A DNA stretch of 64,000 nucleotides from Ipomoea triloba (GCF_003576645.1 NC_044925.1:10972595-11036594), one strand, 5' to 3'; shown: positions 11,011-22,591, counted from the first letter of the stretch. Notes: generated by a model from the letters alone, not told the origin. Program-made: numbers and translations.

Positions 11011-12169
11011 TGCCAGTTCTGGGCAGTGAAAATAGTGTGGTAACAACTTGATTTTCCAATATTTTCATAAGTATAAGCCTATATGGACATAATTATAACA
11101 TATACATGCATATACTAGCTATGAACATGTATTCAAAAATTTCCAAAATTCAAAGAGTAGTCTCATGAGCTAACTAAGAAATCCTCGAACTTAACACATA
11201 ATTTCCACGTAAAACTCCTAGTCTCATAGTTCACTAGCAATTGTCCATTTTCAAGTGACTAAACCGACTTAAGGGATTCCTTACCTTTCAAGTAGCTTTT
11301 AACACCGTAGAAATTGTTGTGATCCTTTCCTCCAAATTCCCACCGAAGATCCTAAGTAATTATTCACCATAATAGCAATATTTTCAAGAATTCTTAGCTT
11401 AAAATTAAGTTCTAGGAAAAATTCTAGTCTTTATAACCGAATAAAATCAAAGTGTTACCTGGTATGGAAGAACTTGTGAAGGAATTGGCTATGGAGTTTC
11501 TTGAACACAAAGATGAAGATGAAATTTTCTCTCTCTTTTCCTCTCTAATTATTTCGGCCAAGATGGATAGGAATGGGGAAACTTGGAGATTAAGTTTCTA
11601 CCTAGCAAGACTTATCCCTTGATCTTCCTATTTACTTAATTTAATATTACCACATGGTGAATAAAAGTGACACTTGTCACAATTCTATGGTAAGTATGGT
11701 AAATCTTGAAGAATAAGTCTTGCCTTGCCAGTTAGGGGTTAAATCAGATAAAAGTCCGGTGGAATATAATTTAATTCGGGAAAATCTTAATACCAAAATT
11801 ATTCTAAAAGTAATCCCGTCATTAACCGCTAAAATCGGACAATTTTTCGGTATATCGCGAAGTACAGCGATACGAAGGTTCGTAATAAATTTTCACTCTT
11901 ATAGTTCGTCTACTTTCAACTTAACTAAGTAGGAAGTTCATGCTTAATCATATTATGCATAATAATCCATTTCCTAGGGAAATTCAAACTGAATATACGT
12001 CCTTAAAAATTTTTACGGTTCGTGACCGGCACGTATGATCGCAGCTTATTAATAACTATTCTTACTTATAAAAATCTTTTTGAAGTATCGGGAGATCATC
12101 TCATGAATTTCATAGCCTAAAGAAATATTTTTCGAACCCTAGACTTATTGGAATAGATGAGGGGTTACA

Positions 12170-12571
12170 GTGCCAATCCCAGCATAAGTCTTCCTTGTTC
12201 CTTGCTAGCATACATAGGGATGATTTGGCAGATTTCCAATCCACTATGTACATATTCCCTTTCCTTGCTGCTTCCAAGACGATTTCTAGAGATTCCTCTT
12301 GTATAATCCGGCACCTGCCTTTGGTGAAGACAACTTTGTAACCCTTGTCACAGAATTGGCTTGTGCTCAGGAGGTTGAACTTGAGCCCTTCAACATAGGA
12401 TATCTCCTTGATTACCAATTCATTTTTATGAATCTCACCAACGGCTTTTGTGCGTCCTTTCTTCTCGTTGTCGCCAAATGTCACCAAGGGACCTTCGATA
12501 GGTTGGATGTTCTCTAACAGAGTGAGATTTTCAGTCATATGTCTCGAACATCCACTGTCAATGAAACACAC
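12170..12571 (-). pseudogene. Copia aspartic protease and start of pre-integrase domain
   Basis: The minus strand carries FIDSGCSRHMT, the copia protease active-site region (Asp-Ser-Gly), followed by conserved ISYVEGLKFNLLSTSQ and CDKGYKVVF. It then enters the GAG pre-integrase region at CWDWH and is cut at 12169 by the G2 LTR, so the His/Cys zinc motif is lost. The ORF continues a few codons into LTR sequence, which is not original. Protease would cleave the gag-pol polyprotein. Confidence 0.85.
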
Positions 12572-12715
12572 GTCCCTGGTGTCCTATAATAAGATCAAGC
12601 AAGTTTAGGTACCCAAATTTTGGGTCCTGGAAGGTTAGTCAGTTTAGGCATCCATTTATACCTTGGACCCATTATTCCAGGCCTAGGTGCAATATAGCCA
12701 TTATACGTTCGATAA

Positions 12716-14824
12716 TCAAAGGCTAGCAAAGGCTCTAGGCTTTTTAGGTGCATAGATCAGTTTAGGTTGAGGTTTGTCCTCGAATTTACGCACCATGCCT
12801 TTCATGGCCTTTTTGGTCATATGAAACTGTTGGAAGTAAGGTTTCTTCCAAGAGTCGTAACTTAATGACCAATCCTCATCGAATGGGTAGTTTCTACCTT
12901 CTACCATCCATGAGTTCCTACTTCTACGGATCTCAGACCTTCCATATTTGTCATGAGACACAATATATGGAATGTAGCTCTTCTTGTGCTTGGAATGGCT
13001 TTGCAAGAGGTGATTAGGTGACCTCTCGATATGTTTAACCCAGCCATTCTTTGTAGCTTTCCTATACTTTCCATTTCTGGCGTATAGGAACGGTTTGTGA
13101 ATCGCTACTCTGGTCTTTTCAGGTGGTCCTTTACGACCCTTGTTTGATTTGGGTCTATATCCTTCATTATTTGAAGTCCCCAAACCACTTGTCTGTTTAT
13201 CTCTCGAGAGACAGTCTTGACGGAAACCGAGACCGGTTCTGTCACTGGTAAGCCTGTGATCATTTACCATTTTCTTCATAACTTTGGAGGAATTAGTATA
13301 TGATGCAATGACCTGTCTAAGATTATGCTCTTTGGACTCTCGAGCTTTGCACTCTTCCTTAAGCTGGATTAATTCAGCTTCTAAATTGCTTACTTTGAGA
13401 GTTAGCTCTGAATTCTCTTTCGAGACATTCTTAAGCATCTCTCGCTCAGCTATTAGCTTGCTGTTTTCCTCCAAAACTTCAGCATGAGTGCTATTAGCAA
13501 TGTTGAGGTCCCTTCTAAGCAATTCCATGGTCTCGAAGGGATCCTCATCGCTTTTAAAAGAAGAACAGCGAGAGGTAGAAGTAGAGCAGCGAGATGTAGA
13601 AGTGGAGGTTACCTCATTATCAATGGCCATTAAGCACTGATCCTCCTCTTCTGTAGTGTATAGGCAGATGAGCCCCCTCTCATCCTCTGAGCTGCTACTG
13701 TCTTCACTTGAGCTCGATGTCTCGGACTCCTCGGCTAACCTCTCAATCTCCTCAGCAACGAGCGCCTTCCTGCGCGGTTGTGTCTTTGAATCTCCTTTGA
13801 AGCCACCTTGTACTGGCTTCTCCCTGGATTCCTCCGCTCTCTTGGAATCCTTGCCGTCTCGGCCTTGATGCTTGCTCACGAGAGGGTAAGGACATTCAGC
13901 CTTGAAATGTCCCGGTCTTTTGCAGTTGTAGACCCTGGTTTTCCTCCTCCGTCCTTCTGGATGGATATCTTTCGTTTTTCCTTCTTGAGGAGGAAGATGA
14001 ACTTGTGTTGCTCTCCGATTTTTCTTCTTCATGATCTTCTTGAATTTTCTCAAGAAGAGAGCAAACTGTTCGTCAGACATAAGGTTTGTAGGGTTAGGGT
14101 CTGACCTTGAGGATGTAGATGGTTGGTTGGCTACAAGTGCCACATTTCGTCGCTCCACCATGTCCTCATCTCTCGGGAACATCTCGAATTCAAAGGCTTT
14201 GAGATCCCGGAAAAGTTTGTCAGTTGTGGTTTCCTTCAGGTCTCTGTGATCTCTCATAGTGATCACCTTCATTTCCCACTCCTTGGTTAGGCCGCGTAGA
14301 ACCTTCAGATTTAGCTCCTTTTGCGGAATCTCCTTTTTGAGGTCGCTAATCTCGGTTGTGAGCTTCATAAACCAAGATTCCATGCTGTCGATGCTCTCCC
14401 CTAGCTTCATCTTGAAGTCCTCAAACTTCTTCATTGCCACGGTGAGTTTGTTCTCTTTTTCCTACTCATCACCTTCACCAATCAACATCAAAGTGTTCCA
14501 TACCTCTTTAGCCGTTGTGCACTTTCTCATTCTGGGAAAGATGGTCTCGTCTATAGCCCTGAAGAGAATGTCCTTGGCAATATTGTCAAGGTTGTTTCTC
14601 TTCCTGTCGTCACTTGTCCATTCTTCCTTAGGTTTTGGAACGTACTTTGGTGAATCTTTGGTTTGCTCCGCAGCGGTATTGACCATTAGAATCTTGACTG
14701 GTCCTATTGTTATCACATCGGCCATCTCATCATGGAGGGCTGATAGGTACGCCAGCATGCGTGTTTTCCAGTCATCAAACCTGCTAAGATCAAAAAAAAG
14801 ATGCCTAGACAGCGTGCTATCCAT
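12716..14824 (-). pseudogene. Copia gag, Sirevirus-like element
   Basis: Two open pieces on the minus strand are separated by one TAG at about 14460. The first, 120 codons from 14824, has the gag start with FDDWKTRMLAYLSA. The second, 574 codons, has LRGLTKEWEMKV, DLKAFEFEM, a Lys-rich stretch and a zinc knuckle at about 13885-13925. The knuckle reads VYNCKRPGHFKAEC, so the first of the three Cys is replaced by Val. After it come a Ser/Glu-rich acidic segment and a coiled coil (about 13300-13500), a long gag tail typical of Sireviruses. Coding similarity continues with stops through 12572-12715 towards the protease. Confidence 0.85.
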
Positions 14825-14924
14825 TTTGAAAAAAAATTATCTCGTGCTTTTAAAAAAAACTAAAGATTTTCAAAGAAAGATCTCCAGGCAATATAAACAA
14901 AGGTTTATATTGATCAAAGAACTT

Positions 14925-14936
14925 GCTCTGATACCA
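14925..14936 (-). other. Primer-binding site of the Sirevirus-like element
   Basis: The minus strand reads TGGTATCAGAGC, the initiator methionine tRNA complement, two bases inside the LTR end at 14939. Confidence 0.85.
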
Positions 14937-14938
14937 AT

Positions 14939-16266
14939 TGTTGGTCCCAAGGGGATGGGGTATAAGTCTAGAGGGGAAGGTGAATAGACTTATATAAGTT
15001 TTTGCAAATCTTTTTCGACCTCTCGTGTGTATTAGACTTAGGATGTTTAAGTCCAATACCTCACAAGTTGAAGACAAAGTTTTATGCGCAGCGGAAATGT
15101 TATCCCCTTTTAATTTACCACGAGTTTGATCTGTTCGAGAGGTGTGATTAGTATGCAGTGCAGTTCGACAGGTAAGAAAGGTTAACGAGAGATAAAGCGA
15201 TAAAGAAAATGCAAGAGAGATTTTTAAGTGGTTCGGCCAACCCTGCCTACGTCTACTCTTCTTCTAGAAACTCCCTAGAAGGATTTCACTAAAACTTCCC
15301 TTTTTAGTACAATGTTCGAGCGCTTGAGCTTTGATCACCGAGCCCGCCTCAAGCCTCAGGTTTTTCGCCCCGCTTCTTGTTACTCCACCTCTCGAGCACT
15401 TGAGCTTTGATCACCAAGACCGCCTCAAGCCTCAGGATCTTCACAAGACAGCCTCCAGGTTACTCCGCCTCTTCTTGCCTTCTCCAAAGCAAGGATGTGG
15501 TTGTGTTCACGGTTAAGTAACACTCTCCAATCTGATCAAGAGCTATCGTTGAATATCTTCTTTGTTGAGCAGCTTTGATCACCCTCTGGATATGTATGAT
15601 GTTTTAGCAATGTAACTCTCTCAAACACTAAGATGTGTTTTCTCGCACTTGGGAATATCAAAAAGATATTCCAGATTAAGCACTTGCACTTGAATGTTTT
15701 TCTCAAACACCTCTTTTCAGTTTCGTACGTTCTCTTCTCTATGTTTTTTCAAACCTGTTTCTTTCTTGTGTTTTCAAGTGCTTATATATGAGAGTTGAGG
15801 AATAATTCCGTTGGAGGGAAAATTATTCCTGTTTGAATTATGGTTCCCATGCCGATCATGGGACTTGCAATAGAAGTTCCGATCTATTGAGACCAATGTT
15901 GATGTCTCGATCCTATGTCTCGAATTAGATCGATGTCTCGAGATTCTGTTGATGTCTTGATCCCATGTCTCGAACTGTTCTGATGTCTCGAGACTTAGTT
16001 GATGTCTCGCAGACCCTTATTCCTCTAGTGATGTCTCATGTCTTCTTCTTATCTATCTAATGAAAACTTACAACACGAAACTTCCTAAAGTGTTCATCCA
16101 AGTTTACTTTGAGCTTAAATATTTTACGAGTTGAGCTCATTTACCCGGTTGTATTTTCGCTCTTGGTTTACTTGTCGAACTTACATATATTGCCTATACT
16201 TCGAGACTTAGGGGATTATGTTTTACATTTGGTATCATCAAAACCTATTACATGGTGTTCCTAACA
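14939..16266 (-). mobile_element. 5' LTR of the Sirevirus-like element S1
   Basis: In minus orientation it begins TGTTAGGAACACC at 16266 and ends GGGACCAACA at 14939. A second copy of the same family starts at 63829, and the first 170 bases of the two agree at roughly nine positions in ten. The region 15850-16030 has many TCTCGA-type motifs spaced 15-30 bases apart. The outer flank is TTCAA; the matching duplication would be left of the window. Confidence 0.85.
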
Positions 16267-17257
16267 TTCAATCAAATGAACATCAATCTTTTTCTTCCAC
16301 AAGACTATCCTATGCTCCACACACATCGCGTACAACTTCCCTCAAGGAGTCCATTCTACCTTCTATCAAGGATGGCATCATTTGCAATCTATTTCGACTC
16401 ATCTTTCACCAAACTTTGAAAGGAAGATTACATAGTATACCCAAAATTCGACCCCACGGACTTTGAGATCAAGGTCTCCATGATCAACTTAGTGCAAACA
16501 ACTCAATTTGGGGGATCAAGGATTGAGGATACCATTGCCCATGCCACTCACTTTGACAGGATTTGTCAAACTATCAAGATGAATGAGGTGAGAATTGATG
16601 AAATCAAACTCAAATTATTCTAGTTTTCTCTAAAAGATCAAACACTAAGATGCATTCCATCCAGAAGAAGGTAGAGGCCATGCCCAAGAGTTATGTGCAG
16701 ATCCGATGTATGCTAATCTAACTAATTTCACTGGCATGATGGCTTTAACTTAGTGGATGAGATATCTTCTGCTAAATGATCTCATGGTATCTTAGTGGAG
16801 TTCTACTAGGAGCCAATATTGTTCAAGATATTTTTAGAATTATCTATTTGGTGAGCTTACTTCAAGATATTGACTTTGTTGATGTTAATTAACATGATTG
16901 AGTTTCAATTAGGAGGTTATTACGTAATATAGACTCCAATAGTTAATTTACCTTACTTCACATTTGAAAAAAGGGAAGTATGTGATGTCAAGATCAAACT
17001 AAGGTACTTGATAAAATACCTCTTAGTCACTTATAAGTTATGAGAATGTCCTCTAAGTGTTCTAAGATTATTAAATGACCTTGAGAAAGGCTTCTTGGCG
17101 ATTAAAAGGCATCTGTTATCCAGCCAATTGACTATTTCTCTTATTCCTAGTTTGGTTACATTACCTAGGTATAAACCTAATCCAAGTTCCTATACCGCTC
17201 CTCTTTTCGTATTATTAATATTCATTACATTTGTGTTTGTTCGTTCTTTGCAATAAC
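16267..17257 (+). mobile_element. Decayed gypsy sequence between S1 and a solo LTR
   Basis: Contains a gag relic at 16420-16700, listed separately. The rest, from 16700, holds no recognisable gene. The S1 LTR truncates it on the left and a solo LTR interrupts it on the right at 17258. Confidence 0.4.
16420..16700 (+). pseudogene. Athila/Tat-type gag relic
   Basis: A plus-strand frame reads FGGSRIEDTIAHATHF and then DRICQTIKMN, EIKLKLF and FSLKDQTL. This matches the pattern FGG-S-EDP-HL-F of Athila/Tat gag, whose typical continuation is LFPFSLRDKA. Stops interrupt it, one of them directly after KLKLF. It is a small dead fragment, too short for certain lineage assignment. Confidence 0.6.
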
Positions 17258-18029
17258 TGATAAGCACCAAGAATAGTCCAAATTAAGGGTCAAAAGTATA
17301 ATAGAATAGGACGTTTTGCCACCCGTTTATAACAATTTCATGCATTTAAACTCAGATGTGATCAAAAACCTTTAACACAACTTTAGAAGAAGTTTTGAAG
17401 TTATTTCCATAGATAGAAAAGGGATTCAGGACCAAAACAGAGCAGAAAGCAAAGAAGCCACCAAGTAGGGACCGTCCACGTAGCCAACACGCGTGTGGGT
17501 GGCGTGGATCATTTCCAGTAGCCATCCACACGTGGTGCTGGCGTGATCCGGCCACAGGGGCCATTTCGGGATTTTTGGCTTCGTATTGCCTATTTAAACC
17601 CCTTTTTCCGGAAAGTTAAAAACCTAGCAGCTAGAAAATAGTTTTAGATATGAAGTTCCTTTGTTTTCTCCCCTCTTGGGGGAAAACTTCCTTTTCCTTA
17701 GAATAGATTCAAGAAACAATGGTAGAAGGGTAGAAGATTGAAGGCAAGAATGTAATAGAACCCATTCTCCATGGATGGTAACTCTTCTTTTCACTATCTA
17801 TTTTGATTTCGTTTTTGCTTTCTTTGAATCTTCTATTGCTTTTTCTTATTTCCTTATTTTAATGTTTACTTAGATTAGATAGGGGATTGGTGGCCCCAAA
17901 ACTAGCTATGTGGTTGAATTGTTGAAGATATTGCTTTAAAAATGTGAGATTTATGTTCTTGGATGTGAATACTTGTGTGGTTGATGTTTGATATGTTTTG
18001 TGCCTACACTACAGAAAAACGCGTTTTTA

Positions 18030-18390
18030 GCGACAGACAAAATCCGTCGCTAAAAGGGCAAAATCCGTCGCTAAATGGGTTTAGCGGCGGATTAGCAACT
18101 GAATCTGTCCGTCACAAAAACCCTCCTCGCTAGAATCTAGCGACAAAATTTTTGTCCGTCGCTAGTGTTTAGCAACGGATATATCCGTCGCTAAGTAAAA
18201 TAAATTCGTCGCTAAGTAAAATAAATTCGTCGTTAAATTTCTTCCGACGACGAATTTGATGATGAAATTTGTGAGGGAATAACAACAAAATCCGTCGCTA
18301 AATCTAGGAACGAAAAATCCATCGCTAATTTCCTAGCTTGAAAATCTGGTGATGAATTTGAAAAGGAATAGCAACGGATATTTCCGTCGC
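18030..18390. repeat. CACTA left subterminal repeats
   Basis: More than ten copies, in both orientations, of the unit TCCGTCGCTAA or its close variants. Such arrays bind the transposase in En/Spm-type elements. Confidence 0.85.
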
Positions 18391-18904
18391 TAATTATATG
18401 TTTTTTTTAAAAAATATTTTATTTATTTTAATTAAAAACCCTATTCTTTTTAATAACCCTTTTAAAGCTTAAAATCGATATGAACACAGTATATCTAACA
18501 CTATTATCATCAACACTACCTACTACTATCAAATTACCATCAAACTTTATATATCATCATAAAATTAAACTATTATCAAATTCTATACTAACACAATACT
18601 TTAAATCACACTTTAATACAACAATATATATCATCGAAACACAATACTATAAAATCAAAATTACAATTACATAAGAAAAATCTAAAAGTAGCATTTTTTT
18701 GTTATTTTGAAAGTCTAGCAAAATCAAAATCTTGAAATCATCAACATGATCTCCTCCACCCACCTGCAATTCAAGCATAAGTATCAAACATCAAGCATCA
18801 AACTTCATACTCAAGCATCAAGCATCATACTATTTTCTTTGCCTTCAATTCATCGGAAACTAGTATTGCACATTTGCGATGCACGGTCATTATTAGATAG
18901 TTAA

Positions 18905-19085
18905 TTTAAACATCTTTAACTTTTATAATTATTGAATATTTCTTTGTACACCACATTTTGAATACAGACCCGTGAAACTGCCACATATAACTATCCATGG
19001 TTAAAAACAAGTTTTTTAATAATAGCCAAACCTCTGACAAAGTTTGTCCTTGGCTTTTGTTTATTGTCATTGCATCCTTATATCA
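18905..19085 (-). pseudogene. Helitron/Pif1-like helicase C-terminal relic inside the CACTA element
   Basis: On the minus strand, AMTINKSQGQTLS is followed, after a frameshift and an in-frame TAG, by LYVAVSRV and NVVYKEIFNN. These are the terminal motifs of Helitron helicases (motif V region, HGQLYVAVSRV and NVVYKEVF). The Gln of HGQ is the TAG. A shorter weak similarity extends back to about 19160. Since it lies inside the CACTA ends, it was probably captured or already present when the element grew. Confidence 0.75.
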
Positions 19086-19160
19086 GTATTGAACTTGAAA
19101 AAGTACCTAACCAACCAAAATGATAAGAAACATTAACAATTTTGCTACAACGTATTATAA

Positions 19161-20379
19161 CGATTAAATGAACAAAGGTGTGTTCATCAATTACCGTGTC
19201 ACTGGTTACTCCTAGGTAATCTGCTCTCAAAAGAATCAAAATTCATACGATTAATCGTCATGGATTGGGATATACTTGTTTGTAACTGCTAATTGAGAAC
19301 AGTATGATTAGTAACATAAAGATAGAATTATCAATTGTTAAACATTCAATTAATAAACCATAATCCATAATCACTAGTTAATCAAGATCTATAATCATCA
19401 TTATGTAATTAAATCATCATCCCCAAGAATACACAGTAGTGTATCCAACAAGGCAGAGAGTAAGAGCAACTTTTTTTGCTTTGATGGATCAATGGTCAGA
19501 ATCAATCACTACAGGTGTAAAAAAGAAAATGAGCTCAAAGATCAATAGCTCAAACTAATTCAAAATATGGGTGCTAGATAGATCAAATATTCATTTTAGC
19601 TACAGTGATATCTATCTAGACCGTTAATGGCAATGAAACTTATCTTTCACAAATTTGAGGCAAAATTTCCCACTCCCTTACCCACTGTCAGATTAACTCT
19701 CTTCAAGTTTGTATTACTTGCCTTCAGAATTTTACTCTGCTAATAGAAGTTTTCAGTATTTTATGTGTAAATAAAGCATAAAGCCTAATAATTGGATTGT
19801 GATCTCACAATTCTAAGGTATGTTGTTTTTGGACCAAGTGCCAGAAGAGTACACACTAACTTGTTAAAAGTTGTTATTTCAAACACCTACCTGCTGTGGT
19901 AACACAAGATTAATGCAAAGCTCAACTGCTCAAGGGTAAATGAATGCATTCAATAGCAACATATGTCATGAAAGATAGTGTAGCTATTGATCTGAAGCTC
20001 CAACTCATATAAGGCCCCAGAAGTATGGAAATTTAAGACAGGCATGAGAGCTGCAAATATGAAGAATGAATAGGAACATGAATCAATCAAACACCACATG
20101 TACATACAGAGAAAATGGATAATTCTGACCTAGTAATACTAGATCTATTTCATATGTAGTTGACAGACACTCTACTCATATCCAAATGCGGAAAGGTATT
20201 CAGCATTCAAGTGCAAGAGATTAACGGCAACCAACATACTTCTTGAAATAAGCATAAGATTAAGTGCAAATGCAAACTACTTGAATGGCAATGTTTCAAT
20301 AATTATACAAGGGAAAACAATTAAGTGTAATCAAAATATTACTAAAATATTTTAAGGTTAAAAAAAAAAAGATAAGAAG
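19161..20379. other. CACTA interior, no gene seen
   Basis: AT-rich sequence without an ORF or motif that I recognise. It may be captured host sequence. Confidence 0.4.
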
Positions 20380-20870
20380 AAGAGAACCTTCCGCTATACC
20401 TGCTGAGGCGCACATAGGGACGAAACTGCCCAATCCCCGACGACAAACTACCAGCCTGCCACCACCGGAATACGCCTACGCCGCCACCGCCGCCTACACA
20501 GTCGCAGCTTGGACATCTGTCGATCTGCTGCAACGCCGCCACCACGCCTTCAATCTGCTGGACGAGAAGGCGACCACCATAACTGCAACTCCGCCTCACC
20601 TCCGCGCGCAACTGAACCCGCTGCATCCGCTGTCTGCTCATCGCCACTGGCCGGCAACCACGGCTCGCTGTTCACTGTTGGACGAGAAGGAGAGAGAGAG
20701 ACGCGATAACTGGAAGAGAAGGAGAGACACGAATCTGCCGCTGCTACACCGCCGCCGCCGTAACTGCCACCGTCGTTCCTCGTCGCCGGCGAGCTAAGGT
20801 CGCCATTCGCCAGACTGCACTTCGAAGCGGGGAAGCGAGAGAGGAGCGGCTGCAACTGGAAGAATAAATT
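20380..20870. other. GC-rich tract in the CACTA element
   Basis: About 490 bases rich in CCGCCG, GCCACC and GGAGAG strings, in sharp contrast with the AT-rich surroundings. ORFs occur on both strands over the same bases, but none has a recognisable domain. It could be a captured piece of the 5' part of a host gene. Confidence 0.4.
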
Positions 20871-20924
20871 ATTAACAACGCTGGAATTGGAACTAAAATG
20901 ATTATATACCTAGGGTTATCATAT

Positions 20925-21515
20925 TTAGCGACGGAAATTAGAATCCGTCGCTAGATTTAACGGATTCGAATTCCATCGCTAGATTTTATTTTTAAAAAAA
21001 TTGCAACCCGCTTCATTAATTTTCTAGTGACGGAATTTGAATCCGTCGCTAGATTTAGCGACGGATTTAAATTCCGTCGCAAGATTCTTAGTTTAAAATT
21101 TTTTTAAAGTTTCGTTAAAAATCTAGCGATGGAATTTTGAATCCGTCGCTAGATGTAGCGACGGATTCACATTTCCGTCGCTAGATTTTGTCAAAAAAAT
21201 TCCCGCTCACTTTCTAGTGACGGATATAGTGACAGATTTTAAAATCCGTCGCTAGAGCATTATTCCCGGGTTTATTTTGCTTCGAAACAAATGTGCGCCA
21301 AATTTTTTACAAAAATCCGTCGCTAATCCGTCTCAAATTTATGCGCAAAAATTTACCGCTAAAATTAGCTACGGATTTACGACAAAATTTTTCTGTCACA
21401 ATATTCTGTCGCTAATCCGTCGCTAATTTTCAATTTTTTAAAAATAAGTAAATATGTCCCTAAACCGTTGCTATTCCGTCGTTAAATTAGCAACGGAATG
21501 AATCCGTCGTTATTT
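20925..21515. repeat. CACTA right subterminal repeats
   Basis: Some fifteen or more units such as TTTAGCGACGGATT and AATCCGTCGCTAGA, often paired as inverted repeats 10-20 bases apart. Same unit as in the left subterminal zone. Confidence 0.85.
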
Positions 21516-22059
21516 CCGCGTTTTTTGTAGTACTAAGTGTGGCCACATTAGGTAGCAAACCCCGTGAAAGTGAGTATGTGCGCGATAGCGGCCACTCACG
21601 AGTCCAACTCATCCACATCCCTGCCCTTAGTCCGAAAGGAAGAGGTCCGAGAGGAGTGGTAGACTAAGTGTTCGATATAATGCCCCAACCGAATAAGGAT
21701 GTGGGAGTCCAAGTGTGACGCCACTTGGTGAAGTGCCATGAACTCCCTAGTTGAATCCAAATCATTTGCTTGCAAAACCATTAGATCGTAGACCACATAG
21801 ACTAGCACGAGCCCCAATCTCCACTTTACCCTTTCTTAAATTCCACCATTTAAAACCTTTAAACTCTCGTACAAATGCCCTTGAACCTAGTCATTCACGC
21901 CACTCCTTCCCTCCAACCTCCTAAATGCCAACATTAACTCGACTCCAAATCTGCCTTCCTTGAAAGACACGACACTCGGGGAGTTTTGACTCTTTATTTT
22001 AACACATTCCATACCCCACATATTCGCTCACCACTAAAACAAAACAACCCACCAATAAC

Positions 22060-22519
22060 CAAACTTCTTTGAGGGCTAGATTCCACAAGAAAATTGTGTA
22101 CCTTGTGCTTAAGAAATATATTTTTTTTTGTGCTTAAGAAATATAAGTTTTACATGTATCATCAATCCTTTGAGAACGATAATAGTCTTTATAGTGATAT
22201 AGATGCTCACATCAGCACAACATGACTTTGCAATAACAAGATTCTCAATAAAACAACAAGAGTTTCAAGAAGCAAAGGATTGAGACTAGCAAGAGTATTG
22301 AGACGGTAAAAGTTCAAATATAATAGTAGGAGTTTGAATAACCAAAAAAAAATTAAAAAGACAAATTGTTTCAAATAAATGAAAGCCAATAATGTAATGT
22401 GATCAAATTAAAAAGAACTTGACAATATACGTCAATGTCACAAAAGTTAATAACTAAAAATAAAAATTTTGCTCAAAAGTAAAAGAAACCAATAATACAC
22501 CCTGCGTGGCTGCGTCTCT
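22060..22519 (+). promoter_or_regulatory. Upstream region of the phosphatase gene
   Basis: About 460 bases between the solo LTR and the TATA box. It is AT-rich, with no ORF of interest and a short direct repeat of TGCTTAAGAAATATA near 22109 and 22131. Anything further upstream is transposon DNA, so the proximal promoter is either confined here or partly LTR-derived. Confidence 0.35.
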
Positions 22520-22528
22520 TTATAAATA
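22520..22528 (+). promoter_or_regulatory. TATA box of the phosphatase gene
   Basis: TTATAAATA lies about 110 bases before the start codon, a normal spacing for a plant promoter plus short leader. Confidence 0.6.
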
Positions 22529-22591
22529 CCAAAATATCAAACCAAGATGCACATCTCCCTTCTACTCTCTTATTTGACTAGTAGGCATCTG

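Larger units (their letters stand above)
8280..12169 (-). mobile_element. Truncated gypsy element G2 inserted in Sirevirus-like pol
   Basis: A minus-strand gypsy 5' end: LTR at 9006-12169, primer-binding site, leader and start of gag, breaking off at about 8280. Its outer LTR end at 12169 falls in the pre-integrase domain of the copia pol. Its inner end is joined directly to copia RT coding sequence. The integrase and the rest of the gypsy element are both missing, so a deletion removed everything between G2 gag and copia RT. Confidence 0.75.
9006..12169 (-). mobile_element. 5' LTR of gypsy element G2 (3.2 kb)
   Basis: In minus orientation it begins TGTAACCCC at 12169 and ends with TGTTACA at 9006. 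The outer end is followed on the plus strand by GTGCC, which would be the target duplication, but the partner end is lost. It is unusually long and structured. It contains a proline-rich ORF (9340-9756), a degenerate tandem repeat (10291-10498) and a CpG-rich palindromic cluster (10830-11010). Confidence 0.75.
18007..21532. mobile_element. Non-autonomous CACTA (En/Spm-type) transposon
   Basis: The left end is CACTACAGAAAAACGCG and the right end, read inward, is TACTACAAAAAACGCG, so the terminal inverted repeats match apart from one base and the last nucleotide. A 3-bp target duplication CTA flanks it (18004-18006 and 21533-21535). Both subterminal zones are packed with direct and inverted copies of TCCGTCGCTAAA-type motifs. 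There is no transposase. The 3.5-kb interior carries a Helitron helicase relic and a GC-rich tract. Confidence 0.92.
17258..22054. mobile_element. Solo LTR L1, interrupted by a CACTA element
   Basis: The sequence starts TGATAAGCACCAAG and ends CCACCA. It is flanked on both sides by the 5-bp target duplication ATAAC (17253-17257 and 22055-22059). Removing the CACTA element leaves about 1.27 kb. A second copy of the family is at 60431-61935. No primer-binding site, polypurine tract or coding region accompanies it, so it is a solo LTR, the usual product of recombination between the two LTRs of one element. Confidence 0.9.

Noticed and set aside
12299..14987. Plus-strand ORFs up to 242 codons over the Sirevirus-like gag
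   Set aside because: They lie opposite a recognised gag with a zinc knuckle and show no domain of their own.
20342..20855. ORFs on both strands in the CACTA GC-rich tract
   Set aside because: They overlap on both strands, are rich in Ser, Gly and Arg, and arise from the GC-rich composition. No motif supports any one.
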